From Epiperipatus broadwayi (taxonomy: Eukaryota; Onychophora; Udeonychophora; Euonychophora; Peripatidae), in contig JAQFVV010000055.1 in NCBI GenBank assembly GCA_028023455.1, forward strand, positions 5,732,030 to 5,796,029: a stretch of 64,000 nucleotides of DNA, given 5' to 3'. Of the stretch, positions 54,421-64,000 are shown piece after piece (within the stretch, counting starts at the first letter, position 1; the number at the start of each line of letters is the position of its first letter). The position numbers and the translations under genes are program-made. The notes below the pieces were generated by a model, which saw nothing but the letters and a program-made list of their open reading frames with translations, did not search any database and was not told where the DNA came from.

Positions 54421-55270
54421 TCACTGTTGTGCAGTTTTAAACTTGCTTCTAATGTCCATTCAAATGTGATTGCGGTGTGAAAAATAATGGCTGTTCCATT
54501 TGCATTTTGCACTAAAGAAGAGTAGTAAGCAATGATTTGCTTTTTGTCATTTAAGTGTATGGCTGGTGCCGATATTTTTTGGAAACTTTGTGCACAGTAT
54601 GGAGAAAGTTCAAATGTGATTGCGGTGTGAAAAATAATGGCTGTTCCATTTGCGTTTTGCACTAAAGAAGAGCAACAAGCAATGATTTGCTTTTTGTCAT
54701 GTAAGTGTATGGCTGGTGCCGATATTTTTTGGAAACTTTGTGCACAGTATGGAGAAAGTATTTTGTCAATAACAAATACGTGTAAAGATTAGAAAAATTC
54801 AAAGAAGGTCATACAAGTGTTAACCTTCCACTGGAAAATTGATTCATATAGGGTTCTGGGATTCTCAAGGTCCAGTATAGGAACATTATCAGGAAAAAGG
54901 TTCAACAGTCATCGGTGCGGATGAGATGCTTATTGAAGAGCTGAAGCCTAAAATTCACACAAAATGAAGAGGACTTCTATCCAAGGGCGTTGTGTTGTTG
55001 CATGACAATGCATGTCTGCCTACCACTGTGCACATTGTTGACCCTACAAAAACTTCATTTTGACATGTTAAAGTATCCTCTTTATAGTCCTGATCTTGCT
55101 CCATCAGACTATCAACTGTTTGTCCCTGAAAAAACCCTACAAGGACAAGATTCACATCTGATGAAGGAAGAGGTGAAAACAACAGTGCGTTTATGGCTCC
55201 CAGTTTACCTAAAGCATTTTTAATGAGAGAAATAAGAATGCTCATTGTCAGATGCACAAAGTGTATTGAA
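54421..55270 (+). mobile_element. Mariner-like (SETMAR-type) transposase relic with duplicated HTH segment
   Basis: The + strand encodes an N-terminal helix-turn-helix segment (FAFCTKEEQQAMICFLS, KLCAQYGES), followed by a degraded middle (LEELKPKI). The C-terminal catalytic region has LLHDNA (second aspartate, about 55000) and YSPDLAPSDYQLF (third aspartate, about 55100). The segment 54459-54608 is tandemly duplicated at 54609-54758 (150-bp period, a few differences). Stops and frameshifts make it a pseudogene. Inverted terminal repeats were not found. Confidence 0.8.
54459..54758. repeat. 150-bp tandem duplication inside the mariner relic
   Basis: Two consecutive copies begin TTCAAATGTGATTGCGGTGT and end CACAGTATGGAGAAAGT. 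The second is the one continuous with the rest of the transposase. Confidence 0.9.
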
Positions 55271-55309
55271 AAGCAGAGAGATGGAAGTCGAAACTTGATG
55301 TTTGTAAGT

Positions 55310-55850
55310 TATAAACAGTGAGGATTGCCAATTCCTCTACAAGCTTTATGATAAATGCTTAGCCAGAGCCAGCACTTAAAATATCTCTGTCAGGAACCCT
55401 CCCCAAACCCCTGACCATGGTTTCGTGCTTTGGCGCTCCTCAGAGAGGTGTCAGGGTAGGTTCAGACATTAGATCTAAAAATACCAACCCAAAGCCAAGC
55501 ACTTATCTAAAAGTTATCTATTGAGTGGAAAATCTGAAATTTTCAGACATCTACATGTCTTCAAACCCAGCTATCCAACTCAAATAGCTATATGGGGCTG
55601 ATAGATCTTCAGCCATACCATATATTAGTAGTCATAGCAATATAAAATTGCATAAGACTTTTGGCAGAGACTATAAATAGTCAAAATAAGAGTCATAGAT
55701 CAATTCATAGAATACATGACCCTATCTCTTAAGCTTGTAAGTTATAAACAGTGAGGATTGCCAATTCCTCTACAAGCTTTATGATAAATGCTTAGCCAGA
55801 GCCAGCACTTAAAATATCGCTGTCAGGAACTGTATTTGTCTTTTTCTGAA
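55310..55850 (+). repeat. Family B element, copy 4, flanked by direct repeats
   Basis: The block from AGTTATAAACAGTGAGGATT to TCGCTGTCAGGAAC occurs at about 55308-55401 and again at about 55738-55831 in the same orientation. Between them lie family B blocks (AAGCCAAGCACTTATCT, TTTCAGACATCTACATGTC, AGCTATATGGGGCTGA). No hammerhead core survives (CTCCTCAGAGAGG stands at its place). Confidence 0.6.
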
Positions 55851-56164
55851 AGTTGATTAAAATAAATTCTATGTCCCAGAGTGTGGATAATTTTTTTGAC
55901 TCACACTCATATATTAGTTATAAATTTGCTGGCTTTACTTACTAAATAGAAATACATGTGTAAGATTCTCTCATAGCCTTAGCAATCACTTGACTTATGA
56001 ATGGCCGATCATTCTTTTTATAATTGTGGTACATTTGATCCTATTTTTTGGATATTTGCAAATGGTTATTTTTACATGGAGAATAAATTTTCATTTAGAA
56101 GGGAACATTTGTGTTCATTTTCACTATTATTAATTGGCTATAACACCTTTGTTGTGAACTTGAG
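55851..56164. other. Intron sequence
   Basis: Open frame 56001-56225 is unrecognised. Nothing else. Confidence 0.4.
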
Positions 56165-56435
56165 TAATGGACACCAGATGGTGTGTACTACAAGTACTAC
56201 AAAATTTCCATCTTCAAACCAGTAGCTGGTTTTTAACTTTGTCAGTGCAAATTAGGGTTTAAATCTGCATCTAATGCTATTTTACATGTAGCAGTTAGCT
56301 AGTTACATTCTATTGAAATTTGAAAAAACCATAAGAAGATGAGATTTTTTTTGCACTGTATCATATTATTTGGTGTCCATAGATTACTCAAGCTTCCAGT
56401 AGATGGCTCTAGAGTAGTGATAATTGCTCTCACCG
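56165..56435. repeat. Family C foldback-related element, copy 3
   Basis: The left end (ATGGTGTGTACTACAAG) and the right end (GATTACTCAAGCTTCCAGTA, GATGGCTCTAGAG) frame an inner region with AACCAGTAGCTGGTTTTTAA. The latter resembles a decayed hammerhead block read on the - strand (CTGACAAAG ... AAAACCAG). Confidence 0.45.
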
Positions 56436-56755
56436 AACTAGCAATTTGAAAATTTTAAAGGATTGTCATCGATTAGTCCCCACACGCCGCTTGATGCCGT
56501 ATTTTTAAGGTTAAATGAATTTCAAAAGTGTACGTTCCAGCATTATACAGAAATCACACGTAAAAGGTATTTGCGCAGGGACAGCTACAAGACTTTCAAA
56601 GCATAAGCTTGGCTTGATCAGAGGGGGAATTTTAAAATCGAATTGTATTTCATAAATTGTTTTAAAATAGTGTTGAAACCTTTTTTTTTTTTTGATCAGA
56701 TGGTAATTGAAAAAAGGAAATATTAGATTTTATTAAATAATTTTGTTTTTCAAAA
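56436..56755. other. Intron sequence
   Basis: Nothing recognisable. Confidence 0.4.
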
Positions 56756-56948
56756 TGTTGTGACAGACGATCCTTCAGATTGGCAAAGCCATCGGATCCC
56801 CCTCCCTATGAATTCCAGTGCTACACTCTCACATGGATAATGTTTTCAAAATTGTCGCATGTGATAGACGATTCTTCGGATCGGCAAAACCATTGGATCC
56901 CCCTCCCTGTGAATTCCATCGCTATGCACTGACATGCATAGTGTTGTA
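56756..56948. repeat. Tandem duplication (about 106-bp period), GC-richer
   Basis: The block GACAGACGATCCTTCAG / GGATCCCCCTCCCTATGAAT / GCTACACTCTCACATG is repeated as GATAGACGATTCTTCGG / GGATCCCCCTCCCTGTGAAT / GCTATGCACTGACATG. It is probably part of an unidentified repeat. Confidence 0.8.
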
Positions 56949-57700
56949 TCAGAGTAGTGTAAAAAAAGTAAATTGTAAATCAGCCTGGTAACGTTATATC
57001 TATTGGTTTTTGACTAGCAACAAAGCCATCAAGCAGCGTGCGAGGGCTAATCAACGATAACCTTTTAAAGAAATTAAATTATTAAGGGATTAATATATAT
57101 CATGTAATAGTATGAATGAGAGAATTTAAGCACTTTCTACTATCTCACAGTAGGCTAATAAAGAGGTTTGAATTGCTCATATTCATAATATAATAAAATG
57201 GTCAAATTCTTAATTAGATTCATTTTACAATAAAGGCACGAAAAACATGAAAATATTTTGACTTCTCTAAGCATTGTGGTTGTTATAACACTTTGCATTT
57301 GGAGATATTCATGAGAATTATTGATTTGTTTACGCAATATCTAGATTATTAATCTGACTGAAATTTAAATCTTAGACTCATCACCAAAAGTAATGATAGT
57401 TTGGAGTATTTTGGATCTAATTATAATATTTTCATCAAATAGATCAAGAGCTACGGAAACCATTATGAAGATGGGTATACATTTAAAATATATTGGAAAA
57501 AGACATTAATGAAATTGTGAATTAACTAATATATCACGTGAACATCTCTGCAGTAATGGTATAGAGAGATTCTGTCGTAATGCAATCATATTTCCATTCT
57601 TACTTGCACAGCAATTCCATCTTTAATCTTCCCCCTTCTCTCTTTATTATCTAAATTTTTATTGTTTGTCATTTTCTTTCTTTTTTCTGCTGGAGATAAA
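56949..57700. other. Intron sequence
   Basis: No gene recognised. Confidence 0.4.
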
Positions 57701-57960
57701 AAGACCATGGGCTAACATTAAATTTTGTTTTAAATTGGGCGAAACTGCTACCGAAACATTTGAAACGTTTCACATTGTTTGTGGCAGTAAAAGTGTGAGT
57801 CACAAGAACGTTTTCAAATGGTTTGCAAGATTTTGCGATGGCAATGAAAACATTCAAAATTTCACGTTGTAATGTCATTTGGTCATGCAAGCACTTTAAA
57901 ATTCTGGCATAGAATAACTAAACTATATCACTCCATAACGGATCTGTTGATTTAGAGATG
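57701..57960 (+). mobile_element. Mariner/SETMAR-type N-terminal fragment
   Basis: NIKFCFKLGETATETFETFH and SHKNVFKWFARFCDG match the first helix-turn-helix of mariner transposases. The rest of the transposase is absent. Confidence 0.75.
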
Positions 57961-59254
57961 GCGCTGTAGGCATCCTGGAGAACTAATCATTTTTTTTCTA
58001 GGACGTACCGTGTGTTTCGAGTGTTTTGCTAATGCTGGTAAATGAGTGATAATTGATTTGCGTTGTACGCACAAGCGTTACTTGCAGGATGCATTTTATT
58101 GCTATCTTTGTGCATTAAGTTCTTGCTGGCCCAGTTGTCATGTGTTTATCAATCATCTGTCTAATACTATCTGTGACAAGGGGATTGTGGGTTTACGCAA
58201 TAATAGTTACCTTCTTTAAATCAAGCACAGCAAATGTGGTTTCAGTCTTTTTCCCTCTGTGTGTGCCTGCCAACTTTTTATTTTTTTATTTTTCCCATAA
58301 TTTTATTCCCCTTCATATGGAATTAGAATGGTCACAGCAACCATTAATGATGATAACAATGGAATTTTCTGAGAAAGTCATTAAAGAAAATAATGTTGGA
58401 AAAATGTAACAAATTGACAAATTTACGAAGTCTTTAGGTCATTTTAGATTATAAAATTATTTTAATCTATTCCAGGACCCTCTTTTATAAACTTGATTAA
58501 TTTGCACAGTATCCAAATTCTTATATTAACTCTGACTGTTGATCTTCATTGGTGAAGAGCATTGAATTAAACCCACGCACATAACAGTTGCTTTTACTTC
58601 TTTTATATTATCCAAGTTAATGATATAAGATTGAAGCACCTCGAGTTTGCTTGTATTTCTCTATAGGTCTGATGCTAGTCCAGCACAGTATATTCTCAGT
58701 TACTTGCTGGTGATAAACAACTTTGTATCCAGAATTGGGTCTGAGGTTGGGGATTTAATTACTGAAGATAGTAATTGTATATGCATCTGTTAAATCATTG
58801 ACTATAGAAAATAGCTCTAGAGTGGAGAGCTGTTTCTTATTTTATTGTATTGTTTAAGATGGAAAGTTCGGTCATTTGTGTTAGCTTGTCATTTCTGAGA
58901 GCTTTTTGGGATTTGTTAGGCATGCCTAACCAATGCAACATTACTATTTATATATATATATATTTTCACAATCATATTTCATACCAACTTTTCTGTCTTA
59001 CTCTAAGTGCACATTTTCACACTGAGACAGTTTGCTTCATTTTTCATCTTTTCTTTGAAATATTTGGTCCTCTTCTATTTAATGATTTACATTGTTTATT
59101 TAATTTAGATTCATTATACTTTGTTTTACCAACTTTCCAGCACACATGAGTTTTCTTTTCTTAGTTCTTTGTTAAAGATTTTTAGTTAGCCCTAAGATAC
59201 GTTTATTTTAGTACTTGCTGTCTCATAAGTTTTAATAAGGGAAGCTCTTTTTTT
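57961..59254. other. Intron sequence
   Basis: Open frames 58140-58409 and 58850-59149 show no recognised similarity and no conserved splice context. TA-repeat near 58955. Confidence 0.4.
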
Positions 59255-59356
59255 TTTCTTGTGTCAAAGCATCGGCCGGGAAGTTAACCCGTGAACCCGG
59301 GACAACTACTTATAAGGCAGCAATGCTGACCACTCAGCTACCAATGCTCGACATAA
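59255..59356 (-). tRNA. tRNA-like sequence (pseudogene or SINE head)
   Basis: On the - strand AGCATTGG pairs with CCGATGCT as an acceptor stem. TAGCTGAGTGG is an A-box with D-arm GCTG/CAGC, and CCGGGTTCACGG holds a B-box-like TTCA. The anticodon stem-loop is possible with a UAU-type anticodon, but the T loop is far too long and two extra bases follow the D-arm. A functional tRNA is unlikely. The paired flanks AGCTTCCCTTA and TAAGGGAAGCTC lie on either side, as though it sits inside a small inverted repeat. Confidence 0.4.
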
Positions 59357-59774
59357 GGGAAGCTCTATGTTTATATGTTCAATCATTAAGAATTTAATTA
59401 TAAAACTTCACCATGAATCTGGTACAAAGTACTAGAAGCGTGATTGGCTAAATATTATTAATATTATTATCAAATTTTCTTCTCTGTATGACACAGAGAT
59501 GTACATGTGTGTATAATACATGTTTAAAATTGATACTGATTCTCTGAGATTGAGAAGTGTTTTTATTAAAAGTAATATAAAACTAAACCTGTCAAAAACT
59601 ATTCTTTACGCCTGTAAGGATTTGAAAAAAATCTTTAGCAATTGAATTAGTGGATTAAAATGGTAACTAAAATTTTTTGCTATTAATTAGTACTGAAAAG
59701 TAACATAGTGGTTCTTGCAGTTTAAACTACTGCAGTCGTAAACTGATATCACAATAATAACAGGAAATAATATT
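59357..59774. other. Intron sequence
   Basis: Nothing recognisable. Confidence 0.4.
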
Positions 59775-60025
59775 CATCACAGCACTCTTGTGTCACCTAG
59801 TGTAAGCTTTAAGAATTAATAGATGCCAAATGGTAGTGCTTATGAAATCCCTATCAAATGCTGGTCCATCCAATGCTGTTCCTGCATCAAAAAGTTTCTC
59901 ACTGTTAAAAGCCATAAGCTAGAAACTAGTCTGGAAATTTTGGATAGGACAGCAATGGATAGGGATTTAATAAGCACTACCATCTACATCTGTAAATTAC
60001 TAAAGCTTACACTAGGTGGTGTAAT
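59775..60025. repeat. Family C foldback-related element, copy 4
   Basis: TCACCTAGTGTAAGCTTTAA on the left is mirrored by TAAAGCTTACACTAGGTG on the right, with GGTAGTGCTTAT against ATAAGCACTACC inside. The + arm has a decayed hammerhead block: CTGTTAA, AAGCCATAAGCTA, GAAACTAGTCTGG. It links families A and C. Confidence 0.75.
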
Positions 60026-60162
60026 AATGATGAGAGAAGAGGAAAGTATTATCATGACTCAAAGAAAGGATTAAATGGATAGGTAATATTATAAAATAAA
60101 ATTTAATGTTTGCTTAATTTGTTATGTGTTTAACTGCAGAAGTCATTATTTTTTATTTTCAG

Positions 60163-60335
60163 AGTTATGAATAGGGTGAAAGAACGCTTTCGACCAGACG
60201 CTGTTGTTTGTCAGTGTGGAGTCGATACTTTGGTTGGGGATCCTATGTTATCGTTTAATCTTACTATTAAAGGTTTAGCACAGTGTGTTCATTATTTATT
60301 AAATTGGAACATTCCAGTGTTATTTTTAGGAGGAG
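60163..60335 (+). CDS. HDAC8: HDAC8 coding exon g (GVDTLVGDP zinc ligand)
   Basis: This exon of 57 codons encodes VMNRVKERFRPDAVVCQCGV, then DTLVGDPMLSFNLTIKGL and ends LFLGGG. The aspartate of GVDTLVGDP is the third zinc ligand (human Asp267). The acceptor is TTTTCAG and the donor GTAAAT at 60336. The following exon should begin inside a glycine codon and carry the catalytic tyrosine. I do not find it before 64000. Confidence 0.96.
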
Positions 60336-60412
60336 GTAAATTATTTTTAAATGTTTTTTTTTAAAAAAAATAAAAAGTAATCCATAATAATGTTAATTAA
60401 TAATAAATATAT
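60336..60412. other. Start of the next HDAC8 intron
   Basis: Low-complexity AT-rich sequence after the GTAAAT donor. Confidence 0.4.
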
Positions 60413-60582
60413 AAAAACTATTCTAACCAATTGTGCAATTAAAATATTACAGAGCTATATCTTATGATATTGTGACAATACTTATTATTTAACTAAGATA
60501 TAAAATGTTACGTAATAGCCATATTCTGAATTGTGAACTTTGACAGTACAAGTTTCCCAGGATCAATTTATCCTTCATCAGT
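60413..60582 (-). repeat. Penelope-type terminal repeat, unit 1, with hammerhead-like core
   Basis: It shares AACCAAT.GTGCAATTAA, AGAGCTA.ATCTTAT, TATTTAACTAA and TTGTGAACTTT with the unit at 62328-62525. On the - strand CTGATGA (60581-60575) is followed by AGGAT/ATCCT (5 bp), two extra G, then GAAAC. The two extra bases and unclear stem III make activity doubtful. Confidence 0.55.
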
Positions 60583-61440
60583 TGTAGTAAGCCCAACGTC
60601 ACTAACTAAATTAGAATAAGCCTCTTATATATATATTAAGTGGACTTTTTCTTGCTTTATTTCAAACTGTGAAAAATGGAATACAGACAATTATTAAATA
60701 TGAAGTTCTTTGTAATTAACAAGTATACATATAAGTATTTTTTGGATAGACAAAAATTATAATCAATTTTATTATTTTTATAAACCATGCCATTAAAATA
60801 TATGTATATATAATACAAATAAAATGTCTGTGAATTAAAAAATTATTATTTTTATTGTTATTGTATATATATATATCATTAAAATCCAGTCAATAACAAT
60901 CAAGAATTTCAAACTATTGTCAAGGCAACCTTTTTTTTAACAATAAAGATGGAATCCCATCTTTATTAATGGTCCAGTAAATTTATATAGATACTAAAGA
61001 TTGCAACTTGACCACAGAGATTGAAATTATTGATACAAAGAAGTTTAAATAAACCTCTTTAAACAGGTAAATAAAACCTATTCTGAATGCAGACTAATAA
61101 ACAGTCAATTATAACATTACAAACAGTAATTATAAATTTCAAATTGCACCAAAGTATTACTTAAATAGTAAGTGTAATAATGCTCAAGGCTAAATGAGTT
61201 TGTAAGTAATCATTAAAAACCAATTATATATATATCTTAAAAGTGTTCCATCATCAGATTTTCAATTAGATAGACAGTGAAGAGTTGGAGTATGGAGTGG
61301 ATTGAAGCCTGTCCATTAAAGTATGAAGATTGGCTATCTTAATATATATCTGAGCACTTATTGCATGTTTGTGTAGAGAATATAATCTGGACTTACTGAT
61401 GATTTCTGGTTTAGCATGAAATACGTATATTGGTGATTTT
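60583..61440. other. AT-rich intron sequence
   Basis: A short hairpin AATAAAGATGG/CCATCTTTATT lies at about 60942-60968. No gene. Confidence 0.4.
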
Positions 61441-62327
61441 TTATCTTTTCGACATATATGTGTTCAAGAGTATCAGTGTTATGAGATAGAGTGGTGGGTC
61501 GAGTGAACGTCTGTGCTCATATACCCTATGTAGTGTTTTGTATAATGGCAGACATGTTTGTGCACTCCAGAAAAAAATAGAATTTATTCGTGAGGCTGTT
61601 TTTAGATCGCGCTCTGATAGCTGAGGAATTTAATTAGTGCATTGACGTAATGGCGATCGACAATTTCTAGAAATATTTGCTAATTACAATTGTTTCTAGA
61701 TAAGAGACATTACCTTATTGGTCAGTTTATTGATTGATCGTTGCAGTTGTCAGAGAGCGATAAGAAGACTGGGTAACATCTAGCAGTGTAACATAGAGAG
61801 CAGTAGAGAGCAGTCAAGCAGTATTGAGTAAGCAGTATTTAAGTAGAGATATCTCGCGTCAGTGCTGGCGGTTAATGATCAGCACCCAGTGGAAATGTAG
61901 TTCACGGGTGTAACTGAAAGAGACTGCAGCGGAGATATTGAGAGCATTCGTTGGAGAGCTTCGTTGCAGACCAATTCGTTGGAGAGCTTTGTTGCAGACC
62001 AATTCATTTGGAGAGCTCCGTGGCAGACCAATTCGTTGGAGACATTCGTTGCAGACCAATTCGTTGAAGAGCTTCGTTGCACACCGATTCGTTGGAGAGC
62101 ACTCGTTGGAAAAGAACAGCGTGGGAATTGTATAACGTTATTGGCTGACCGCACAGTATGACTTGCAGATATAACATTGGCACAGTTGTAAGTGCGGATA
62201 TAACACCCTATATATTATTTACTTTATGAATTCACAGCTACCCAGTTAATATTGCAGAAGTATATTCTAGCCAGGTAAGAAGTTAATTAATCTTGATTAC
62301 TTAAAGGCTGACCATTTGAATTAAATA
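61441..62327 (+). repeat. LTR- or promoter-like segment containing a minisatellite
   Basis: This segment is less AT-rich and CpG-containing. It contains AGAGAGCAGTAGAGAGCAGT runs (about 61795-61820), the 28-bp minisatellite, and a donor-like CAGGTAAGAAG at about 62274. It lies between two direct copies of a Penelope-type terminal repeat, so it may be the interior of a composite element. No protein is recognised. Confidence 0.35.
61939..62112. repeat. 28-bp minisatellite, about five units
   Basis: The unit is GAGAGCTTCGTTGCAGACC followed by AATTCGTTG, with point variants in each copy. It generates open frames on both strands, which explains several short frames here. They are not genes. Confidence 0.85.
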
Positions 62328-62690
62328 TGCGTAAAACTTAACCAATAATGCAATTAATACATTTTAGAGCTACATCTTATAATATCTGAATACAATTTAG
62401 CACCCTCTATTAGTGGATTATTTAACTAAAATGCAAGCTGTTAAATAACAGCTGAATTTTGTATTGTGAACTTTAATATTTCAAGGCATTTAAGATCAAT
62501 TTCAGGGGATCTTTTTCGTCAGTTACACAAATCTGCATTATTAGTTACAAATCATTTATAGTAATATTACAAGATATAATTACCATATTTAGATTGCATA
62601 ATTGATTATGTTGCATATTTAATTATGTTGGCAAGATTTATATCAGTAAGATTAATTAAATTCCAACCTGGTTAGAATATATTTCTATAT
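62255..62690. repeat. Penelope-type terminal repeat, unit 2, inside an inverted repeat
   Basis: 62328-62525 matches unit 1 at 60.4 kb. It is framed by GTATATTCTAGCCAGGT and TTAATTAATCTTG (62260-62303), mirrored by TAAGATTAATTAA and ACCTGGTTAGAATATA (62648-62684). The hammerhead-like place on the - strand reads CTGACGA (62522-62516) but has no matching GAAA at the right spacing. Confidence 0.5.
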
Positions 62691-62935
62691 GCGCTTATTA
62701 ATTGTGTGAAATTGACACATCAATAATTATGAAATTCATATTTATGAATAATATTTTCTTTGTAGAAATACATCAATGTGTCCCAATGAAAAGATCAGCT
62801 GCCTGAGGCATCATCTTGTGTTACAGAATGACATAGTTTAGTAATTTGCCACAAGTATTTTAAAGTGATAGTGTGTTCAGATTACGAGTTACAATATGAA
62901 ATGTGACTGTCTGTTTCTTATCTTAATCCTTGACG
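62691..62935. other. Intron sequence
   Basis: Nothing recognisable. Confidence 0.4.
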
Positions 62936-63110
62936 GAACATTGCACTAATATTAAATTTTGTTTTAAATTGGACAAAATGGCTACTGAAGTGTTTCAAAT
63001 GATCCAAACTGTGAGTGGTCATAAAGCCTTGACTTGCAAGAATGTTTTCAAGATTACTTTAAGACAGGGAGAACAATTAAAGATGATCTACGAAGGTACA
63101 AACCACATTC
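62936..63110 (+). mobile_element. Mariner/SETMAR-type N-terminal fragment
   Basis: NIKFCFKLDKMATEVFQMIQ and GHKALTCKNVFK repeat the pattern of the fragment at 57.7 kb. The catalytic part is absent. Confidence 0.75.
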
Positions 63111-63410
63111 ACACGTTTTGTCATTGCTCTTAATTCAGACAAGCTAGAGCCTTAAAATGTTAGTAGTAAATAGCTAAACTATGTCAATATATAACACATG
63201 TATTACAGATGGAGCAGTGGGACAGCTGGGAAATAGAACTATTTACCTTTTCACTTAGCCATACTGTGTAAAGGAGATTTGTCCTATGAGCTTTGTGTTA
63301 TAATTCAAAATTTGGAATTTAGCTGTTATGTAAGATTTTGTCTCATTAAAATTAGCTAATAAAGGGTGCTTAAATTGTAATCATTCCCAATAATATATAA
63401 ACTATATATA
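63111..63410. other. Intron sequence
   Basis: Nothing recognisable. Confidence 0.4.
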
Positions 63411-63610
63411 TTGTAATGGCCAGAAAGTATAGTTGCTTTAACTTGAGCGAGAGATTAGGTAAAGGGGGTTCAAACCTCACCCATCCCTCTAGATCATAAC
63501 TAAGTGACTTGCTCCATTAACCTCACAAGAGTTAATTTTCTTAATGCAGCCTGGTGGTCAGATAGAGACAAGACTCTTAGGAATCCTAGTACGCGATGAT
63601 CAGGTTTACA
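63411..63610 (+). repeat. tRNA-derived SINE
   Basis: AGTATAGTTGCTTTAACTTG (A-box region) is followed by GGGGGTTCAAACCTC (B-box, about 63466-63480), the head of a tRNA-related SINE. The unrelated body continues to about 63605 (TAGTACGCGATGATCAGG). Confidence 0.6.
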
Positions 63611-64000
63611 CATATACAATAATGAACATCTACAACTTTGTTATTATTATAAATTATAGTTTATTGTTAGTATATGACTGTCTATATTTCATTTAATGGA
63701 CTTGTTTACAAATAACAAGAAAGTACCCATGTATGTAGATAAGATTCAATTGTACTTACAGATTTTTGAAATAAAAGAAAACAAAACATCTGAGATAGAT
63801 TATTAACCCAAGGGATGAATTTAATTAGGTTGAGAGAAGGTGCGGAAATTAATCTATGGTGTGAGAACATGGTAAAGTTAACATGTCTAAATTAGCTAAA
63901 CAAACTGGAGACTGACTTAAACATAGCCTCATTTATATTAAAATATATATATTTGTAACCCCAACGAATCTTTAACAATAGATTTGCATTAAAACGTACA
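63611..64000. other. AT-rich sequence to the window end
   Basis: No HDAC8 exon or other gene recognised. Confidence 0.4.

Larger units (their letters stand above)
21848..60335 (+). other. HDAC8: HDAC8 gene span visible in the window (seven coding exons, six introns)
   Basis: Seven exons, all with GT donors and AG acceptors, join in one frame (53+137+142+113+78+109+173 = 805 nt, 268 codons plus one base). The translation follows class I histone deacetylase 8 without gaps larger than one or two residues. Key residues visible are the GLGYDCP loop aspartate, the tandem histidines in GGWHHAKK, the zinc ligands in DLDLHHGDG and the third ligand in GVDTLVGDP. The first coding exon was not recognised between 1 and 21847. 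The exon with the catalytic tyrosine, expected to start with the GYNL-type motif, is not found after 60335. Introns of 8.3, 6.8, 3.1, 9.2, 3.9 and 6.4 kb are filled with mobile elements. HDAC8 removes acyl groups from lysines of histones and of cohesin SMC3; that is family knowledge, not read here. Confidence 0.95.

Noticed and set aside
58140-59149. Open frames of 89 and 99 codons as possible exons
   Set aside because: They are rich in hydrophobic codons typical of T-rich DNA, match no family, and HDAC8 phases leave no room for an extra exon between 53783 and 60163.
59255-59356. Functional tRNA gene with UAU-type anticodon
   Set aside because: The T loop is much too long and extra bases follow the D-arm; kept only as a tRNA-like relic.
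61859-62161. Overlapping open frames on both strands
   Set aside because: They are produced by the 28-bp minisatellite (28 is not a multiple of 3, so every frame can stay open), not by a gene.
62195-62280. Next HDAC8 exon (a GGATATAAC stretch resembling the GYN motif)
   Set aside because: No acceptor AG stands directly before it, the following residues do not match, and a stop interrupts the frame.

Overview
The window is AT-rich, intron-dominated DNA from an invertebrate animal. The only host gene I can support is a histone deacetylase 8 (HDAC8) gene on the + strand. Seven coding exons (21848-21900, 30241-30377, 37139-37280, 40414-40526, 49691-49768, 53675-53783, 60163-60335) have GT/AG borders and join in one continuous reading frame. 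Together they encode about 268 residues, matching roughly residues 38-304 of the 377-residue human enzyme. The first coding exon (about 37 residues) was not recognised upstream, and the C-terminal exons carrying the catalytic tyrosine lie beyond 64000. The six introns in view are about 3.1-9.2 kb each. The repeat content (RTE LINEs, Penelope-like elements with GIY-YIG endonuclease, mariner/SETMAR-type fragments, tRNA-headed SINEs, many foldback elements) fits a mollusc such as a cephalopod, or a chelicerate. I cannot decide the taxon from sequence alone.

Layout. 1-4400: an RTE-type LINE on the - strand, with an inverted copy of its endonuclease region head-to-head. 6.2-12 kb: foldback elements and two more LINE fragments. 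13-15.4 kb: a second LINE family, with further copies at 31.6, 35, 42.6 and 44.1 kb. 15.6-21.8 kb: SINE, foldbacks and a large 0.9-kb palindrome. 22-30 kb (first visible HDAC8 intron): Penelope-derived palindromes, a degraded Penelope element, a 0.33-kb tandem repeat, and several foldbacks. 45.5-49.1 kb: a Penelope-like element with a partial inverted copy. 52-52.6 kb: a gypsy relic. 54.4-55.3, 57.7 and 62.9 kb: mariner relics. 60.4-62.7 kb: repeated Penelope-like ends around an LTR-like segment with a 28-bp minisatellite.

The most striking structure is a set of palindromic (foldback) elements scattered through the gene. Their arms contain a hammerhead-ribozyme core: CUGANGA, a short stem II, GAAA, a short palindromic stem III with a cleavage triplet, and a two-part stem I. 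The two main families share this architecture with different stem sequences. Within family A the stem II pairs change in a compensatory way between copies. Two copies look intact by eye: 53203-53259, in the sense orientation of the HDAC8 transcript and about 0.4 kb upstream of an exon, and 46147-46207, antisense. Other copies are broken at a few core positions. Related cores occur in the Penelope-like repeats, for which hammerhead ribozymes are established. Carriage by long palindromic non-autonomous elements is the part that looks new.
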